Position numbers and translations under genes: made by a program. The notes beneath the pieces are model-generated. The model was given only the letters and a program-made list of their open reading frames with translations. It ran no database searches and was not told where the DNA came from. A stretch of 64,000 bases of DNA. Source: Tateyamaria sp947503385 (GTDB lineage: Bacteria > Pseudomonadota > Alphaproteobacteria > Rhodobacterales > Rhodobacteraceae). Below are positions 24,556 to 34,585 of this stretch, one piece after another. Position 1 is the first letter of the stretch. Each line of letters starts with the position of its first letter. The stretch spans positions 124,001 through 188,000 of the forward strand of contig NZ_JBNFZM010000004.1 of NCBI RefSeq assembly GCF_051195235.1, written 5' to 3'.

Positions 24556-26925
24556 ATGCCGAAAGACAGTGGCATCGGCGCCAGCACCAAGCGGCGCGAA
24601 GACATGCGGTTTTTGACCGGGGCCGGAAATTATACGGACGATATCAACCTTGCGGGTCAGGCCTATGTGCATTTTCTGCGCTCGGATGTGGCGCATGGGA
24701 CGCTGAAGAACGTGGACACCTCTGCGGCGGCAGCGATGCCGGGTGTGGTGCGCATCTTTACCAGTTCTGATTTTGACGGGGTGGGCGGCATTCCCTGCGG
24801 CTGGCAAGTGACCAGCAAGGACGGCAACGTCATGCAGGAACCGACGCATCCGATCCTCGCCACCGGCAAGGTCCGCCATGTGGGCGAGATGATCGCCGCC
24901 GTGGTCGCGGACACGCCCGAACAGGCGCGCGATGCGGCCGAGGCCATCGTGCTCGACATCGACGAATTGCCCGCGATGGTGGACATGAAGGCGGCGCTGG
25001 CCGATGGGGCCACGAAGGTGCATGACGATCTCAACGATAACCTTTGCTATGACTGGGGGTTTGTCGAAGAGAACCGCGAGGCGGTCGACAAGGCCATGTC
25101 GGAGGCGGCGCATGTGACCAGCCTCGAACTGGTGAACAACCGGCTGGTGGCCAACCCGATGGAGCCGCGTGTGGCGGTGGGCGACTATGCCCGCCATTCG
25201 GACGAGTCGACGCTATATACCACCAGCCAGAACCCGCATGTGATCCGCCTGCTGATGGGTGCATTTGTGCTGGGCATTCCGGAACATAAGCTGCGGGTTG
25301 TGGCACCCGATGTGGGCGGTGGTTTTGGCACCAAGATCTTTCATTATGCCGAGGAGGCGTTTTGCACCTTTGCGGCCAAGGCATGTAACCGTCCGGTCAA
25401 ATGGACGTCGTCGCGGTCGGAGGCGTTTATCTCGGACGCCCATGGGCGCGATCACGTGACCAAGATCGAACTGGCGCTGGATGCGGACAACAACTTTACC
25501 GCGCTCCGCTGCCTGACCCACGCAAACATGGGCGCGTATCTGTCGACCTTTGCACCGTCTGTGCCCACATGGCTGCACGGAACGCTGCTGGCGGGCAATT
25601 ATCGCACGCCGCTGATCTACACCAACGTCAAGGCGGTGTTCACCAACACAGTGCCGGTTGACGCCTATCGCGGGGCCGGTCGCCCGGAGGCGACATTCCA
25701 GTTGGAGCGCGTCATCGACAAGGCCGCGCGCGAGTTGGGTGTGGACCCGGTGGACCTGCGGCGGCAGAACTTTATCCGGGAGTTCCCCTATGCCACGCCG
25801 GTGGCGGTGGAATACGATACCGGTGACTATGACGCGACCATGGACAAGATGCTGGAACTGGCCGACCGCGACGGGTTCGACGCGCGGCGCAAGGCGTCCG
25901 AGGCCAAGGGCAAGCTGCGCGGCTTTGGCGTGAACTGCTTTATTGAGGCCTGCGGTATCGCGCCGTCGAACCTTGTGGGGCAATTGGGCGCGCGTGCGGG
26001 GCTGTATGAAAGCGCCACTGTGCGGGTCAATGCCACGGGCGGTCTGGTTGTTATGACGGGATCGCATAGCCACGGGCAGGGACATGAGACGACGTTCCCG
26101 CAGGTCGTGGCCGAGATGATCGGTATCGATGCCGATCAGGTCGAGATCGTGCATGGCGACACCGCACGCACACCGATGGGCATGGGCACCTATGGCTCAC
26201 GTTCGATCGCGGTGGGCGGCTCTGCCATGGTGCGGGCCACCGAGAAGATCATCAACAAGACCAAGAAGATCGCGGCCCACCTGCTGGAAGCGGCTGAAGC
26301 CGATATCGAGTTGAAAGACGGCGCGTTCAGCGTGGCAGGCACCGACAAGTCGGTGACATGGGGTGAGGTGACACTGGCGGCCTACGTGCCGCACAATTAC
26401 CCGCTTGAGGACATCGAACCGGGGCTGGAGGAGACGGCATTCTACGACCCGTCGAACTTTACCTATCCGGCGGGGGCTTATGCCTGTGAGGTGGAAGTGG
26501 ACCCCGATACCGGCACCGTGACCATCGAGCGGTTTGTGTCGGCAGATGATTTCGGCAACGTCATCAACCCGATGATCGTCGAAGGCCAGGTGCATGGCGG
26601 CATCGCGCAGGGGATCGGTCAGGCGCTGCTGGAGAATTGTTCCTATGATGAGAACGGCCAGCTTCTGTCGGCATCCTACATGGATTACACCATGCCGCGC
26701 GCCGATAATCTGCCGCATATGGAGCACTATACGGTGGATCATTCCTGCCAGACGCCCTGCACGCATAACCCGCTTGGGGTGAAGGGGTGTGGCGAGGCCG
26801 GGGCCATCGGCTCGCCCCCGACGGTGATCAACGCGATCATCGACGCGTTGCAGTCGGGTGGTCACAAGGTGGATCACATCGACATGCCCGCGACACCGGA
26901 TCGCGTCTGGGCGGCCATGCAGTGA
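24556..26925 (+). CDS. coxL: CO-dehydrogenase-type molybdenum hydroxylase large subunit, form II
   Basis: A 789-residue molybdopterin-cytosine-dinucleotide subunit. It begins with the hammerhead domain (RREDMRFLTGAGNYTDDI) and has the Mo-site segments GGGFGTKIF and PLGVKGCGEAGAIGSP, which carries the catalytic glutamate. The active-site loop is AYRGAGR at residues 370-376. True, form I CO dehydrogenases have AYXCSFR with the copper-binding cysteine, so this is form II, whose physiological substrate is usually not CO. AGGGAGGAAG precedes the ATG. Confidence 0.92.
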   Translation: MPKDSGIGASTKRREDMRFLTGAGNYTDDINLAGQAYVHFLRSDVAHGTLKNVDTSAAAAMPGVVRIFTSSDFDGVGGIPCGWQVTSKDGNVMQEPTHPILATGKVRHVGEMIAAVVADTPEQARDAAEAIVLDIDELPAMVDMKAALADGATKVHDDLNDNLCYDWGFVEENREAVDKAMSEAAHVTSLELVNNRLVANPMEPRVAVGDYARHSDESTLYTTSQNPHVIRLLMGAFVLGIPEHKLRVVAPDVGGGFGTKIFHYAEEAFCTFAAKACNRPVKWTSSRSEAFISDAHGRDHVTKIELALDADNNFTALRCLTHANMGAYLSTFAPSVPTWLHGTLLAGNYRTPLIYTNVKAVFTNTVPVDAYRGAGRPEATFQLERVIDKAARELGVDPVDLRRQNFIREFPYATPVAVEYDTGDYDATMDKMLELADRDGFDARRKASEAKGKLRGFGVNCFIEACGIAPSNLVGQLGARAGLYESATVRVNATGGLVVMTGSHSHGQGHETTFPQVVAEMIGIDADQVEIVHGDTARTPMGMGTYGSRSIAVGGSAMVRATEKIINKTKKIAAHLLEAAEADIELKDGAFSVAGTDKSVTWGEVTLAAYVPHNYPLEDIEPGLEETAFYDPSNFTYPAGAYACEVEVDPDTGTVTIERFVSADDFGNVINPMIVEGQVHGGIAQGIGQALLENCSYDENGQLLSASYMDYTMPRADNLPHMEHYTVDHSCQTPCTHNPLGVKGCGEAGAIGSPPTVINAIIDALQSGGHKVDHIDMPATPDRVWAAMQ

Positions 26926-26940
26926 GTTGAGAGGACAGGA

Positions 26941-27000
26941 CCGGGGGGCCGTCTGCCCCCCGGACCCCCCGAGGATTTTTTTGGGACAGAGACAGGGACG
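26941..27000 (+). repeat. Dispersed GC-hairpin repeat, GGGACAGAGAC-tail subtype (coxL-coxM spacer)
   Basis: CCGGGGGGC (26941-26949) pairs with GCCCCCCGG (26955-26963) around CGTCT, then comes a C-run and GAGGATTTTTTTGGGACAGA followed by GACAGGGAC. The tail matches those at 20731-20761 and 55551-55578. It separates coxL from coxM. Confidence 0.75.
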
Positions 27001-27032
27001 CCCTGAACCGGCCCGAAGGAAAGGACTAAGAG

Positions 27033-27821
27033 ATGTATAACTTTGGATTTGAAAAGCCGGGCACGGTGGCGGATGCGGTTGCGGCCCTTGGGGCCGAGGA
27101 CGCGCAGGCGCTGGGGGGCGGTCAGACGCTGATCCCCACGCTGAAACAGCGCCTTGCGAGCCCCACCACATTGGTGAGCCTGACCGGCATCGCCGAGATG
27201 CGGGGCGTGTGCACCGGCGACGACGGCGCGCTGTGCGTGGGCGGTGCGACGACGCACGCGACCGTGGCGGCAGAGGCCGGAGCCTATCCGGCACTGGCGG
27301 CAACAGCGGCGCATATCGGGGACCCGGCAGTGCGCAACCGGGGCACCATTGGTGGCAGCCTTGCCAACAATGACCCATCGGCCTGCTATCCGGCGGCAGC
27401 ACTTGCATCCGGTGCCACAATCGTAACCAACACGCGCGAGATTGCGGCGGACGACTATTTTCAGGGCATGTTCACCACTGCGCTGGACGAAGGTGAGATC
27501 ATCACCGAGGTGCGCTTTCCCGTGCCGGAGGCCGCGCATTACGAAAAATTCGTGCAGCCCGCCTCGCGCTTTGCGCTGGTTGGGGTGTTCGTGGCCAAAT
27601 ACGCCGATGGCGTGCGGGTGGCGATCACCGGGGCCAGCAATGACGGTGTGTTCCGCTGGAGCGAAGCCGAAGCAGCGCTGTCGTCAAATTTCAGCGCAGA
27701 TGCGCTTGACGGGCTGAGCCTGCCCAGTGACGACATGATCAGTGACCTGCATGGCACCGCCGCATATCGCGCCCATCTGTGTGGCGTGATGACAAAACGG
27801 GCGGTTGCACAGGCCAGCTAG
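27033..27821 (+). CDS. coxM: CO-dehydrogenase-type hydroxylase, FAD-binding medium subunit
   Basis: A 262-residue flavoprotein subunit. The FAD sites are AQALGGGQTLIPTLKQRL and IGDPAVRNRGTIGGSLANNDPS, the two signature loops of this family. The C-terminal domain carries VFVAKYADGVRVAITGAS. Last gene of the coxSLM operon. A perfect hairpin terminator follows 22 bases after the stop. Confidence 0.93.
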   Translation: MYNFGFEKPGTVADAVAALGAEDAQALGGGQTLIPTLKQRLASPTTLVSLTGIAEMRGVCTGDDGALCVGGATTHATVAAEAGAYPALAATAAHIGDPAVRNRGTIGGSLANNDPSACYPAAALASGATIVTNTREIAADDYFQGMFTTALDEGEIITEVRFPVPEAAHYEKFVQPASRFALVGVFVAKYADGVRVAITGASNDGVFRWSEAEAALSSNFSADALDGLSLPSDDMISDLHGTAAYRAHLCGVMTKRAVAQAS

Positions 27822-27843
27822 GCCCGCAATCCCAATGATGCGC

Positions 27844-27873
27844 AAAGGCCCGCCGACGCGCCGGCGGGCCTTT
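27844..27873 (+). terminator. Rho-independent-like terminator of the cox operon
   Basis: AAAGGCCCGCCG (27844-27855) and CGGCGGGCCTTT (27862-27873) form a perfect 12-base stem with a 6-base loop, followed by TGTGTTTCT. It lies 22 bases past the coxM stop. Confidence 0.85.
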
Positions 27874-27958
27874 GTGTTTCTGGCGCGTGATTTGATCGGG
27901 ATCAGACTGGACCGGGGCCGACCGTGATAGGCTGACATCATCACGGAGGACAGAGCCC

Positions 27959-28345
27959 ATGACAGATACGACAGACGCAACGCCTGTGCCCGGTTCCGTT
28001 GCCCCCGCAATGGCCCCGCTGTTGCTGGCCTGGCAAGCGGCGGGCCTTGGCCCGCTGGTCTGGCTTGCCCCCACAGTGGTCGAGCGGATGAGCGATATGG
28101 GCAGCGCATGGCTGACGTTTGTAGCCGACCGCGTACAGCAGGACGTGGCCCTGCAACACGGTCTGCTGCACGCACAATCCCCTGCGGATGTGCAGGCGCT
28201 GCAACTGGATTTCCTGCGCAAGGCGGTGGCGCAATACAGCGCCGAGACCGACAAGATGCTGGAGCTTGGCACGCACCTGTTTGACCCGGCCATCCCTGAC
28301 ACGGGCACGGGCACGAGCACGGATATCGACAACGTGAACGTCTAG
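27959..28345 (+). CDS. phasin-like small helical protein
   Basis: A 128-residue mostly helical protein (WLTFVADRVQQDVALQHGLL, then QALQLDFLRKAVAQYSAETD) resembling phasin-family proteins that coat polyhydroxyalkanoate granules. No signal peptide. A good ACGGAGGA site precedes the ATG. The cox terminator separates it from the operon upstream. The phasin assignment rests on composition, length and helix pattern, so it is tentative. Confidence 0.6.
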   Translation: MTDTTDATPVPGSVAPAMAPLLLAWQAAGLGPLVWLAPTVVERMSDMGSAWLTFVADRVQQDVALQHGLLHAQSPADVQALQLDFLRKAVAQYSAETDKMLELGTHLFDPAIPDTGTGTSTDIDNVNV

Positions 28346-28443
28346 CGGCGGCAGGGCGGGGGGCCAAGGGCGCAGCGTCGCGCTGCACCAAAAGGCAAGG
28401 GCGCTGCATCCGCAACGCCCTGTCATCGTCATTCCGCGCCTGC

Positions 28444-28992
28444 CTACTTTTGCGGCAGCGGGCCGATCATCATCACCATCTGGCGACCTTCCATCTTGGG
28501 GAAGTTCTCGATCTTGCCGATCTCCTTGGTGTCCTCGGCCACGCGTTCCAACAGCTCGCGCCCCAGGTTCTGGTGCGCCATCTCCCGTCCGCGGAACCGC
28601 AGCGTCACTTTCACCTTGTCGCCGTTCTCAAGGAACTTGAAGACATTGCGCATCTTGACGTCATAGTCGTTGGTGTCCGTGTTGGGACGGAACTTGACCT
28701 CTTTGACCTCAATGATCTTTTGCTTCTTGCGAGCCTCGGCTTCGCGCTTCTGGGTCTCGTACTTAAATTTGCCGAAATCCATGATCTTGCAGACCGGGGG
28801 CGTGGCATTGGGCGAAATTTCAACAAGGTCCAGCCCGGCTTCGTCTGCCATATCCATGGCGCGGGCAGGGGTCACGACCCCGACATTCTCGCCATCGGCG
28901 CCGATCAGGCGGATTTCAGGGGCACGGATCTTGTCGTTGACGCGCGGGCCGGTATCCCGTTGCGGCGGCGCGTTGTGTGGTCTGCGAGCGAT
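28444..28992 (-). CDS. infC: translation initiation factor IF-3 (non-AUG start)
   Basis: IF-3, about 182 residues, binds the 30S subunit and proofreads the start codon. The C-domain is clear (KVKFRPNTDTNDYDVKMRN-like stretch, then KVKVTLRFRGREMAHQNLG). The conserved N-terminal sequence ARRPHNAPPQRDTGPRVNDK lies upstream of any ATG or GTG in frame. Codons before it are ATC-ATC (28995-28990), with AAAGGA at 29006-29001, eight bases from the second ATC. I therefore place the start at ATC 28992. IF-3 genes commonly use AUU/AUC starts for autoregulation. A GTG at 28875 would cut off the N-domain. Confidence 0.93.
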   Translation of the reverse strand: MARRPHNAPPQRDTGPRVNDKIRAPEIRLIGADGENVGVVTPARAMDMADEAGLDLVEISPNATPPVCKIMDFGKFKYETQKREAEARKKQKIIEVKEVKFRPNTDTNDYDVKMRNVFKFLENGDKVKVTLRFRGREMAHQNLGRELLERVAEDTKEIGKIENFPKMEGRQMVMMIGPLPQK

Positions 28993-29196
28993 GATGGTCG
29001 TCCTTTGGTCGTTTCGACAAATTGAGGCCAGAAAGTACCCATTGCCGCCGATCTCTTCAACCCCGCAAATCGGCTAACCTGCGCCCAAAACCCCGATTTT
29101 CCCCCTTGCACCTTGCGGTTGCCGGGCGCATCTGGAACTCAGACCCGGGGGCGCGCGTTTCTGCGCTTTGGGGACCGTACAAACGAGGACTGGGAC

Positions 29197-30339
29197 ATGA
29201 GAAACCTGATTTGGATTGCAGTTGCGGTGGTGATCGCCGGGGGGGCATACCTGCTTTACTCCGGGCAAACCCCACAAGAGGCCCTGAACGAAGCGGCAGA
29301 AGCCGTGAACGCGCCCGAGGCGCTGGACAGCGCCAGCGAGGCAGTGGGCGACGCGGTTGAGGCGACCGAAGGTGCCGTCGAAGGTGCGGTCGACGCCGCA
29401 ACCGAGGCCGCCGATGCCGTCGCCGAAGAGGTGACCGAAGCAGCCGAAGCGGCCACCGACGCCGCCGAAGGCGCGGTGGATGCGACCGTTGAAGCAGCAG
29501 AAGGTGCCGCAGATGCGGCAAGCGAAGCGGCCTCAGACGCGGTGAACGCGGTTGAGGACGCAGCAGCCGGAGCGGTTGATGCCGCATCCGACACCGTGGA
29601 CAGCGCCGTTGACGCCGTCACAGACACTGCAACCGAGGCAGCCGATGCCGCAACCGACGCCACAAACGAGGCCGTCGATGCCGCAACAGAGACTGCGACG
29701 GACGCAGCGGATGCAGCAGCAGATGCCACCGCAGATGCTGTAAACGCAGCAGAAAGCACCGCAGACGCAGCAGCCGACGCCACGGCTGACGCGGTTGATG
29801 CGGCGACGGACGCCACCGAAAATGCCGTGGACGCGGCAACCGACACCGCAGCAGATGCAGCCGACGCCACCGCCGACACCGCAACTGACGCAGCGGACGC
29901 AACAGCCGACGCGGCCACCGACGCCGCCGACGCCGCGACAGAGACTGCTGCCGAAGCGGTCGAAGGTGCCACAGACGCAACAGAAAGCGCCGCCGACGCC
30001 GTCGAAAGTGCGGCAGATGCGGCAACGGACGCGACCGAAGACGCCGCAGTCGGTGCAACGGACGCGACCGAAACGACAGCCGCCGACGCTGTGGACGACG
30101 CAGCGGAGGCCGCGACCGAAGGCACCGAAGCTGCCGCAGATGCAGGCGAAAATGCCGGTATGGCAGACCTGCTGACCGCGGACGGGTTCGACTTTGACAA
30201 GGTGATCGAGATGATTGACGGCTCCGACATGGGGTCCCTGCAAAAGACCGCGCTCAAGGGCGGTCTGGAGCAAGCGCGCGACAATCCTGAAATGCTCCAA
30301 GGCATTCTGGACCAGGTCAAAAGCGCCATGGGTCTCTAA
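29197..30339 (+). CDS. membrane-anchored Ala/Asp/Glu/Thr repeat protein, LEA- or apolipophorin-like
   Basis: A 380-residue protein. Residues 3-22 (NLIWIAVAVVIAGGAYLLYS) form one membrane span or uncleaved signal. Residues about 24-321 are an extreme low-complexity tract built of repeats such as DAATDAADAATE and VEGAVDAATEAADA. These should form a long, acidic amphipathic helix. A distinct C-terminal domain (residues about 322-380, MADLLTADGFDFDKVIEMID and on) is normal sequence. The GAGGA site and ATG at 29197 give a clean signal/anchor. Composition suggests an envelope spacer or a desiccation/membrane-protecting role; this is inference. A terminator follows. Confidence 0.75.
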   Translation: MRNLIWIAVAVVIAGGAYLLYSGQTPQEALNEAAEAVNAPEALDSASEAVGDAVEATEGAVEGAVDAATEAADAVAEEVTEAAEAATDAAEGAVDATVEAAEGAADAASEAASDAVNAVEDAAAGAVDAASDTVDSAVDAVTDTATEAADAATDATNEAVDAATETATDAADAAADATADAVNAAESTADAAADATADAVDAATDATENAVDAATDTAADAADATADTATDAADATADAATDAADAATETAAEAVEGATDATESAADAVESAADAATDATEDAAVGATDATETTAADAVDDAAEAATEGTEAAADAGENAGMADLLTADGFDFDKVIEMIDGSDMGSLQKTALKGGLEQARDNPEMLQGILDQVKSAMGL

Positions 30340-30361
30340 GGTCAAAACCTCACAACATCGC

Positions 30362-30394
30362 AAAAGGCCGCGCCACTTTGGCGCGGCCTTTTTT
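30362..30394 (+). terminator. Rho-independent terminator after the repeat protein
   Basis: AAAAGGCCGCGCCA (30362-30375) pairs with TGGCGCGGCCTTTT around CTT, and six T residues end the second arm. It lies 22 bases after the stop. Confidence 0.9.
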
Positions 30395-30785
30395 GTTGCT
30401 GGACGCCCGACCTGTCAGCGCGAAGTGAGCGTTCAGTGTCCGCAAGGATGCCCGCCCGCACAGCCCCGATGATTAAAGAATCGGTGCGCAGCTGGTGTCT
30501 TTTGAAATGGGCACCGTCTTGACGACGACGACATTGTTTGACCCGCACATCCAGCCACCACAGCACAGCGCACCCTGCGATCTTTCGGGCAAAGGATGCG
30601 CGTCAGATAAGGCCGCCACCAGCCTTGCCATAGCAGATTGTCGGGTGCGGCGGGTGACATCTGGATATCTCATGCGCGGACGGCACCGCTCACACCGCCC
30701 TTGCAATCATCCACCACGCCGAACGCAGCGAGGTGGCCACAGGGGCATCCGTCGCCGATCCAATCGGTGCCTATAGGGCGCGCTT
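30395..30785. other. Gap without a confident gene; possible decayed coding tail
   Basis: No gene is supported here. A 39-codon stretch on the plus strand, starting after a TGA at about 30657 and ending at the TAG at 30787-30789, reads like protein with high GC3 (for example HTALAIIHHAERSEVATGAS) but has no start codon. A 52-codon minus-strand ORF (30473-30631) has a start but no ribosome site. Both could be remnants of older genes. Confidence 0.4.
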
Positions 30786-31637
30786 CTAGTCGAGGAACGC
30801 CTTTTCCACCACGTAATGCGCCGGTTTCGAGTTCGCGCCTTCTTCCAGCCCATAGTCTTCGAACATGGCCTTGAGTTCGAGATTGAACGCAAGGTTGCCG
30901 CAAATCATCGCCCGGTCACTGTCCGGGTTCAGCGGGGCTACGCCCAAATCGGTAAAGGCCGCGCCCGACTTCATCAGGTCAGTGATGCGGCCCATCTTGG
31001 GGCTCTCTTCGCGGGTGGTGGTGGGGTAATATTTGATCTTTTTCCAGAACCCGTCGCCGATCAGTTCGTTCAGCAGCGCGTCAGTTTTGAGGCTCTCGAT
31101 CAGGTCGCGGCCATAGGTCAGTTCACCCACTTCGCGGCAGGTGTGGGTGATGATGACCTCGTCATAATCCTCGTAGGTCTGCGGTTCACGCAGGAGGCTG
31201 GCAAAAGGCGCAAATCCGGTGCCAGTGGCAAAGAACCACAGCCGCTTGCCCGGCAACAGCGCATCATGGACCAGCGTGCCGACAGGCTTGGGGCGCAGGA
31301 TGATCTGTTCGCCCGGCTGGATGTGTTGCAGCCGCGAGGTGAGCGGGCCGTCCTGCACCTTAATCGAGTAGAATTCCAACTCGTCATCCCATGACGGCGA
31401 GGCAATCGAATAGGCGCGCAACAGCGGCTTTTGTTTGCCCGTGTCGGGGTGCGGATCGCCCATCAGGCCGATCATCACAAATTCGCCCGACCGAAACCGC
31501 AGCGAAGCGGGGCGCGTGCAGCGAAAGCTGAACAGCCGGTCAGTGTAATGCTTGACCTCGGTCACCGTCTGGGCGTCGGGCAGGGTGGGGGTCGCCTTGA
31601 CGGCGGTGGTCTCGTTCACGGGTGTTTGCTCGGTCAT
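30786..31637 (-). CDS. fpr: ferredoxin-NADP reductase
   Basis: A 283-residue flavoprotein that moves electrons between NADPH and ferredoxin or flavodoxin. FAD-binding RAYSIASP (RxYS motif), the NADP-binding GTGFAPFASLLRE, and the C-terminal EEGANSKPAHYVVEKAF of bacterial subclass I enzymes are visible. It probably supplies reduced ferredoxin to the neighbouring sulfite reductase, although it is separated from that cluster by about 115 bases. ATG 31637 is preferred; a GTG at 31652 is also in frame. Confidence 0.93.
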   Translation of the reverse strand: MTEQTPVNETTAVKATPTLPDAQTVTEVKHYTDRLFSFRCTRPASLRFRSGEFVMIGLMGDPHPDTGKQKPLLRAYSIASPSWDDELEFYSIKVQDGPLTSRLQHIQPGEQIILRPKPVGTLVHDALLPGKRLWFFATGTGFAPFASLLREPQTYEDYDEVIITHTCREVGELTYGRDLIESLKTDALLNELIGDGFWKKIKYYPTTTREESPKMGRITDLMKSGAAFTDLGVAPLNPDSDRAMICGNLAFNLELKAMFEDYGLEEGANSKPAHYVVEKAFLD

Positions 31638-31751
31638 CGTGGCTGTCAACACAGGTTTACACCTGCGCCTCTTAATCTAGGAAGCGATTTTTGTCCCCGC
31701 GATAGGGCGGAATGCCGCGCGGGTCCTTGATCTGGGTCAGTGGGGCGGCGG

Positions 31752-32162
31752 TCAGTGGTTGGACGCACCACGCAGGCGGGCCTGATAATCATGCGCCTGC
31801 CAGTCGGCGCGGGCCTGCCATTCGCCTTCGGGCTGGCGCGCGGCGAGAGCCTGACTGATCTCGACCTCGTCAAAACCGGACCGCCGTGCCATGGCATACT
31901 GGTCGCTGATCACGTGCCCCTTTGCGCGCAACCGGCCCCGGTAGCCGCGCAGGCGCAACATCCGCGCGATGGTGAACCCGCGCCCGTCGGCAAAGCTGGG
32001 AAAATCCACGCGGATGATCTCGGCGCTGAGAGGGATGATGTCGGGGTCCGCGTCGCTGGGCACATCCAGTGCCACGGCATCATTGGCGCATTCGCCCAAA
32101 GGCGTATAGCCGCGATCCCAAGTGTCGCGGCCAAAGCCCTGATCTGTCACGAGAATTGTCAT
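31752..32162 (-). CDS. DUF934 protein of sulfate assimilation
   Basis: A 136-residue DUF934 family protein, regularly encoded next to cysH and cysI in proteobacteria. Conserved segments: VDFPSFADGRGFTIARMLRL and GHVISDQYAMARRSGFDEVE. Its start overlaps the cysH stop by 4 bases. Exact role in sulfite reduction is unknown. A stop-free 27-codon tail in another frame follows (31755 down to 31672). Confidence 0.88.
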   Translation of the reverse strand: MTILVTDQGFGRDTWDRGYTPLGECANDAVALDVPSDADPDIIPLSAEIIRVDFPSFADGRGFTIARMLRLRGYRGRLRAKGHVISDQYAMARRSGFDEVEISQALAARQPEGEWQARADWQAHDYQARLRGASNH

Positions 32163-32914
32163 ATTGTTGCTCCTGTTCGGATCATTTTGCCGTCGACAAA
32201 ATGAATGCCGCATTCGTCCTTGTCCTGATCCCGCCAGCGCCCGGCGCGCGGGTCCTCGCCCGCGGCCACCGGCGAGGTGCAGGGGGCGCAGCCGATGCTG
32301 GGATAGCCGGCGGCCACAAGCGGGTGCCGGGGCAGGCGGTTTTCGGTCATGTATTCGGCGACATCATCGGGAGACCAGCGTGCCAGCGGGTTGACCTTGA
32401 TCCGGCCCGTCGCGCCCTCCAATTCGAAAAACGCGAGCGTTGCGCGGCGCCCGGATTGATAGCGTTTGCGCCCGGTGATCCAGCCGCCATGCGACGCCAG
32501 CGCCCGCTGTAACGGGGCGGTCTTGCGCAGAGCGCAGCAGGCGTCGGTGTCCCGTGTGTGCAACGTGCCATCGGCGTCCCCTGCGTCGAGGTCGTCGGCG
32601 CGGATGATGCGGACATTGGTAAGGCGCAACCGTTCCGCCACCTCCTGCTGATAGACGAGCGTTTCGGCAAACAGCATCTCGGTGTCGATAAAAATCACCG
32701 GCACGTCACGCCGCACCATCGCCGCAAGATGCAAAAGCACCACCGATTCCGCCCCGAAACTGGACACCAGCGCAAGGTCCGGCACCGCGTAAAAGGCCGC
32801 GTTCAACACATCCCACGCCCCGTGATGGGTGAGACGCGCGTTGAGCGCGCCAACCCTTTCGGCGGGCGCAGGGTCGACCCGGTCGCCGTGAGTATTTTCC
32901 AAGAGAAGAAGCAT
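32159..32914 (-). CDS. cysH: phosphoadenylyl-sulfate (or adenylyl-sulfate) reductase
   Basis: A 251-residue reductase of activated sulfate to sulfite. ALVSSFGAESVVLLHLAA is the nucleotide-binding P-loop-like motif. Cysteine pairs CC (DACCALRKTAP) and CAPC (SIGCAPCTSPV) are the four [4Fe-4S] ligands, typical of enzymes that use APS. ECGIH near the C-terminus carries the catalytic cysteine. The first residues (LLLLENTH) are encoded by a stretch matching the tail of the dispersed hairpin repeat, so the N-terminus may be recent or the start may lie further in. Confidence 0.92.
   Translation of the reverse strand: MLLLLENTHGDRVDPAPAERVGALNARLTHHGAWDVLNAAFYAVPDLALVSSFGAESVVLLHLAAMVRRDVPVIFIDTEMLFAETLVYQQEVAERLRLTNVRIIRADDLDAGDADGTLHTRDTDACCALRKTAPLQRALASHGGWITGRKRYQSGRRATLAFFELEGATGRIKVNPLARWSPDDVAEYMTENRLPRHPLVAAGYPSIGCAPCTSPVAAGEDPRAGRWRDQDKDECGIHFVDGKMIRTGATI
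32890..32911 (+). repeat. Tail of the dispersed hairpin repeat inside the cysH 5' end
   Basis: GAGTATTTTCCAAGAGAAGA followed by AG matches the 44785-44806 tail (GAGTATTTGGCAAAGAGAAG, then AAG) nearly base for base. No GC-rich hairpin precedes it, so this is a partial copy. On the minus strand it encodes the first residues of CysH. Confidence 0.55.
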
Positions 32915-32920
32915 GAACGC

Positions 32921-34584
<1,664 letters not shown>

Positions 34585-34585
<1 letters not shown>

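Noticed and set aside
24556..26925. True aerobic CO dehydrogenase (form I)
   Set aside because: The active-site loop is AYRGAGR, not AYXCSFR, and the gene order is S-L-M, both marks of form II.
29256..30329. A 357-codon open frame antisense to the Ala-rich protein
   Set aside because: It mirrors the GCC/GAC-type repeats of the sense gene, has no ribosome site, and its Ser/Ala/Val composition is the reverse reading of the repeat.
30473..30631. 52-codon minus-strand ORF with a Cys-rich middle
   Set aside because: No ribosome binding site and no recognised similarity; kept only as a possible remnant.
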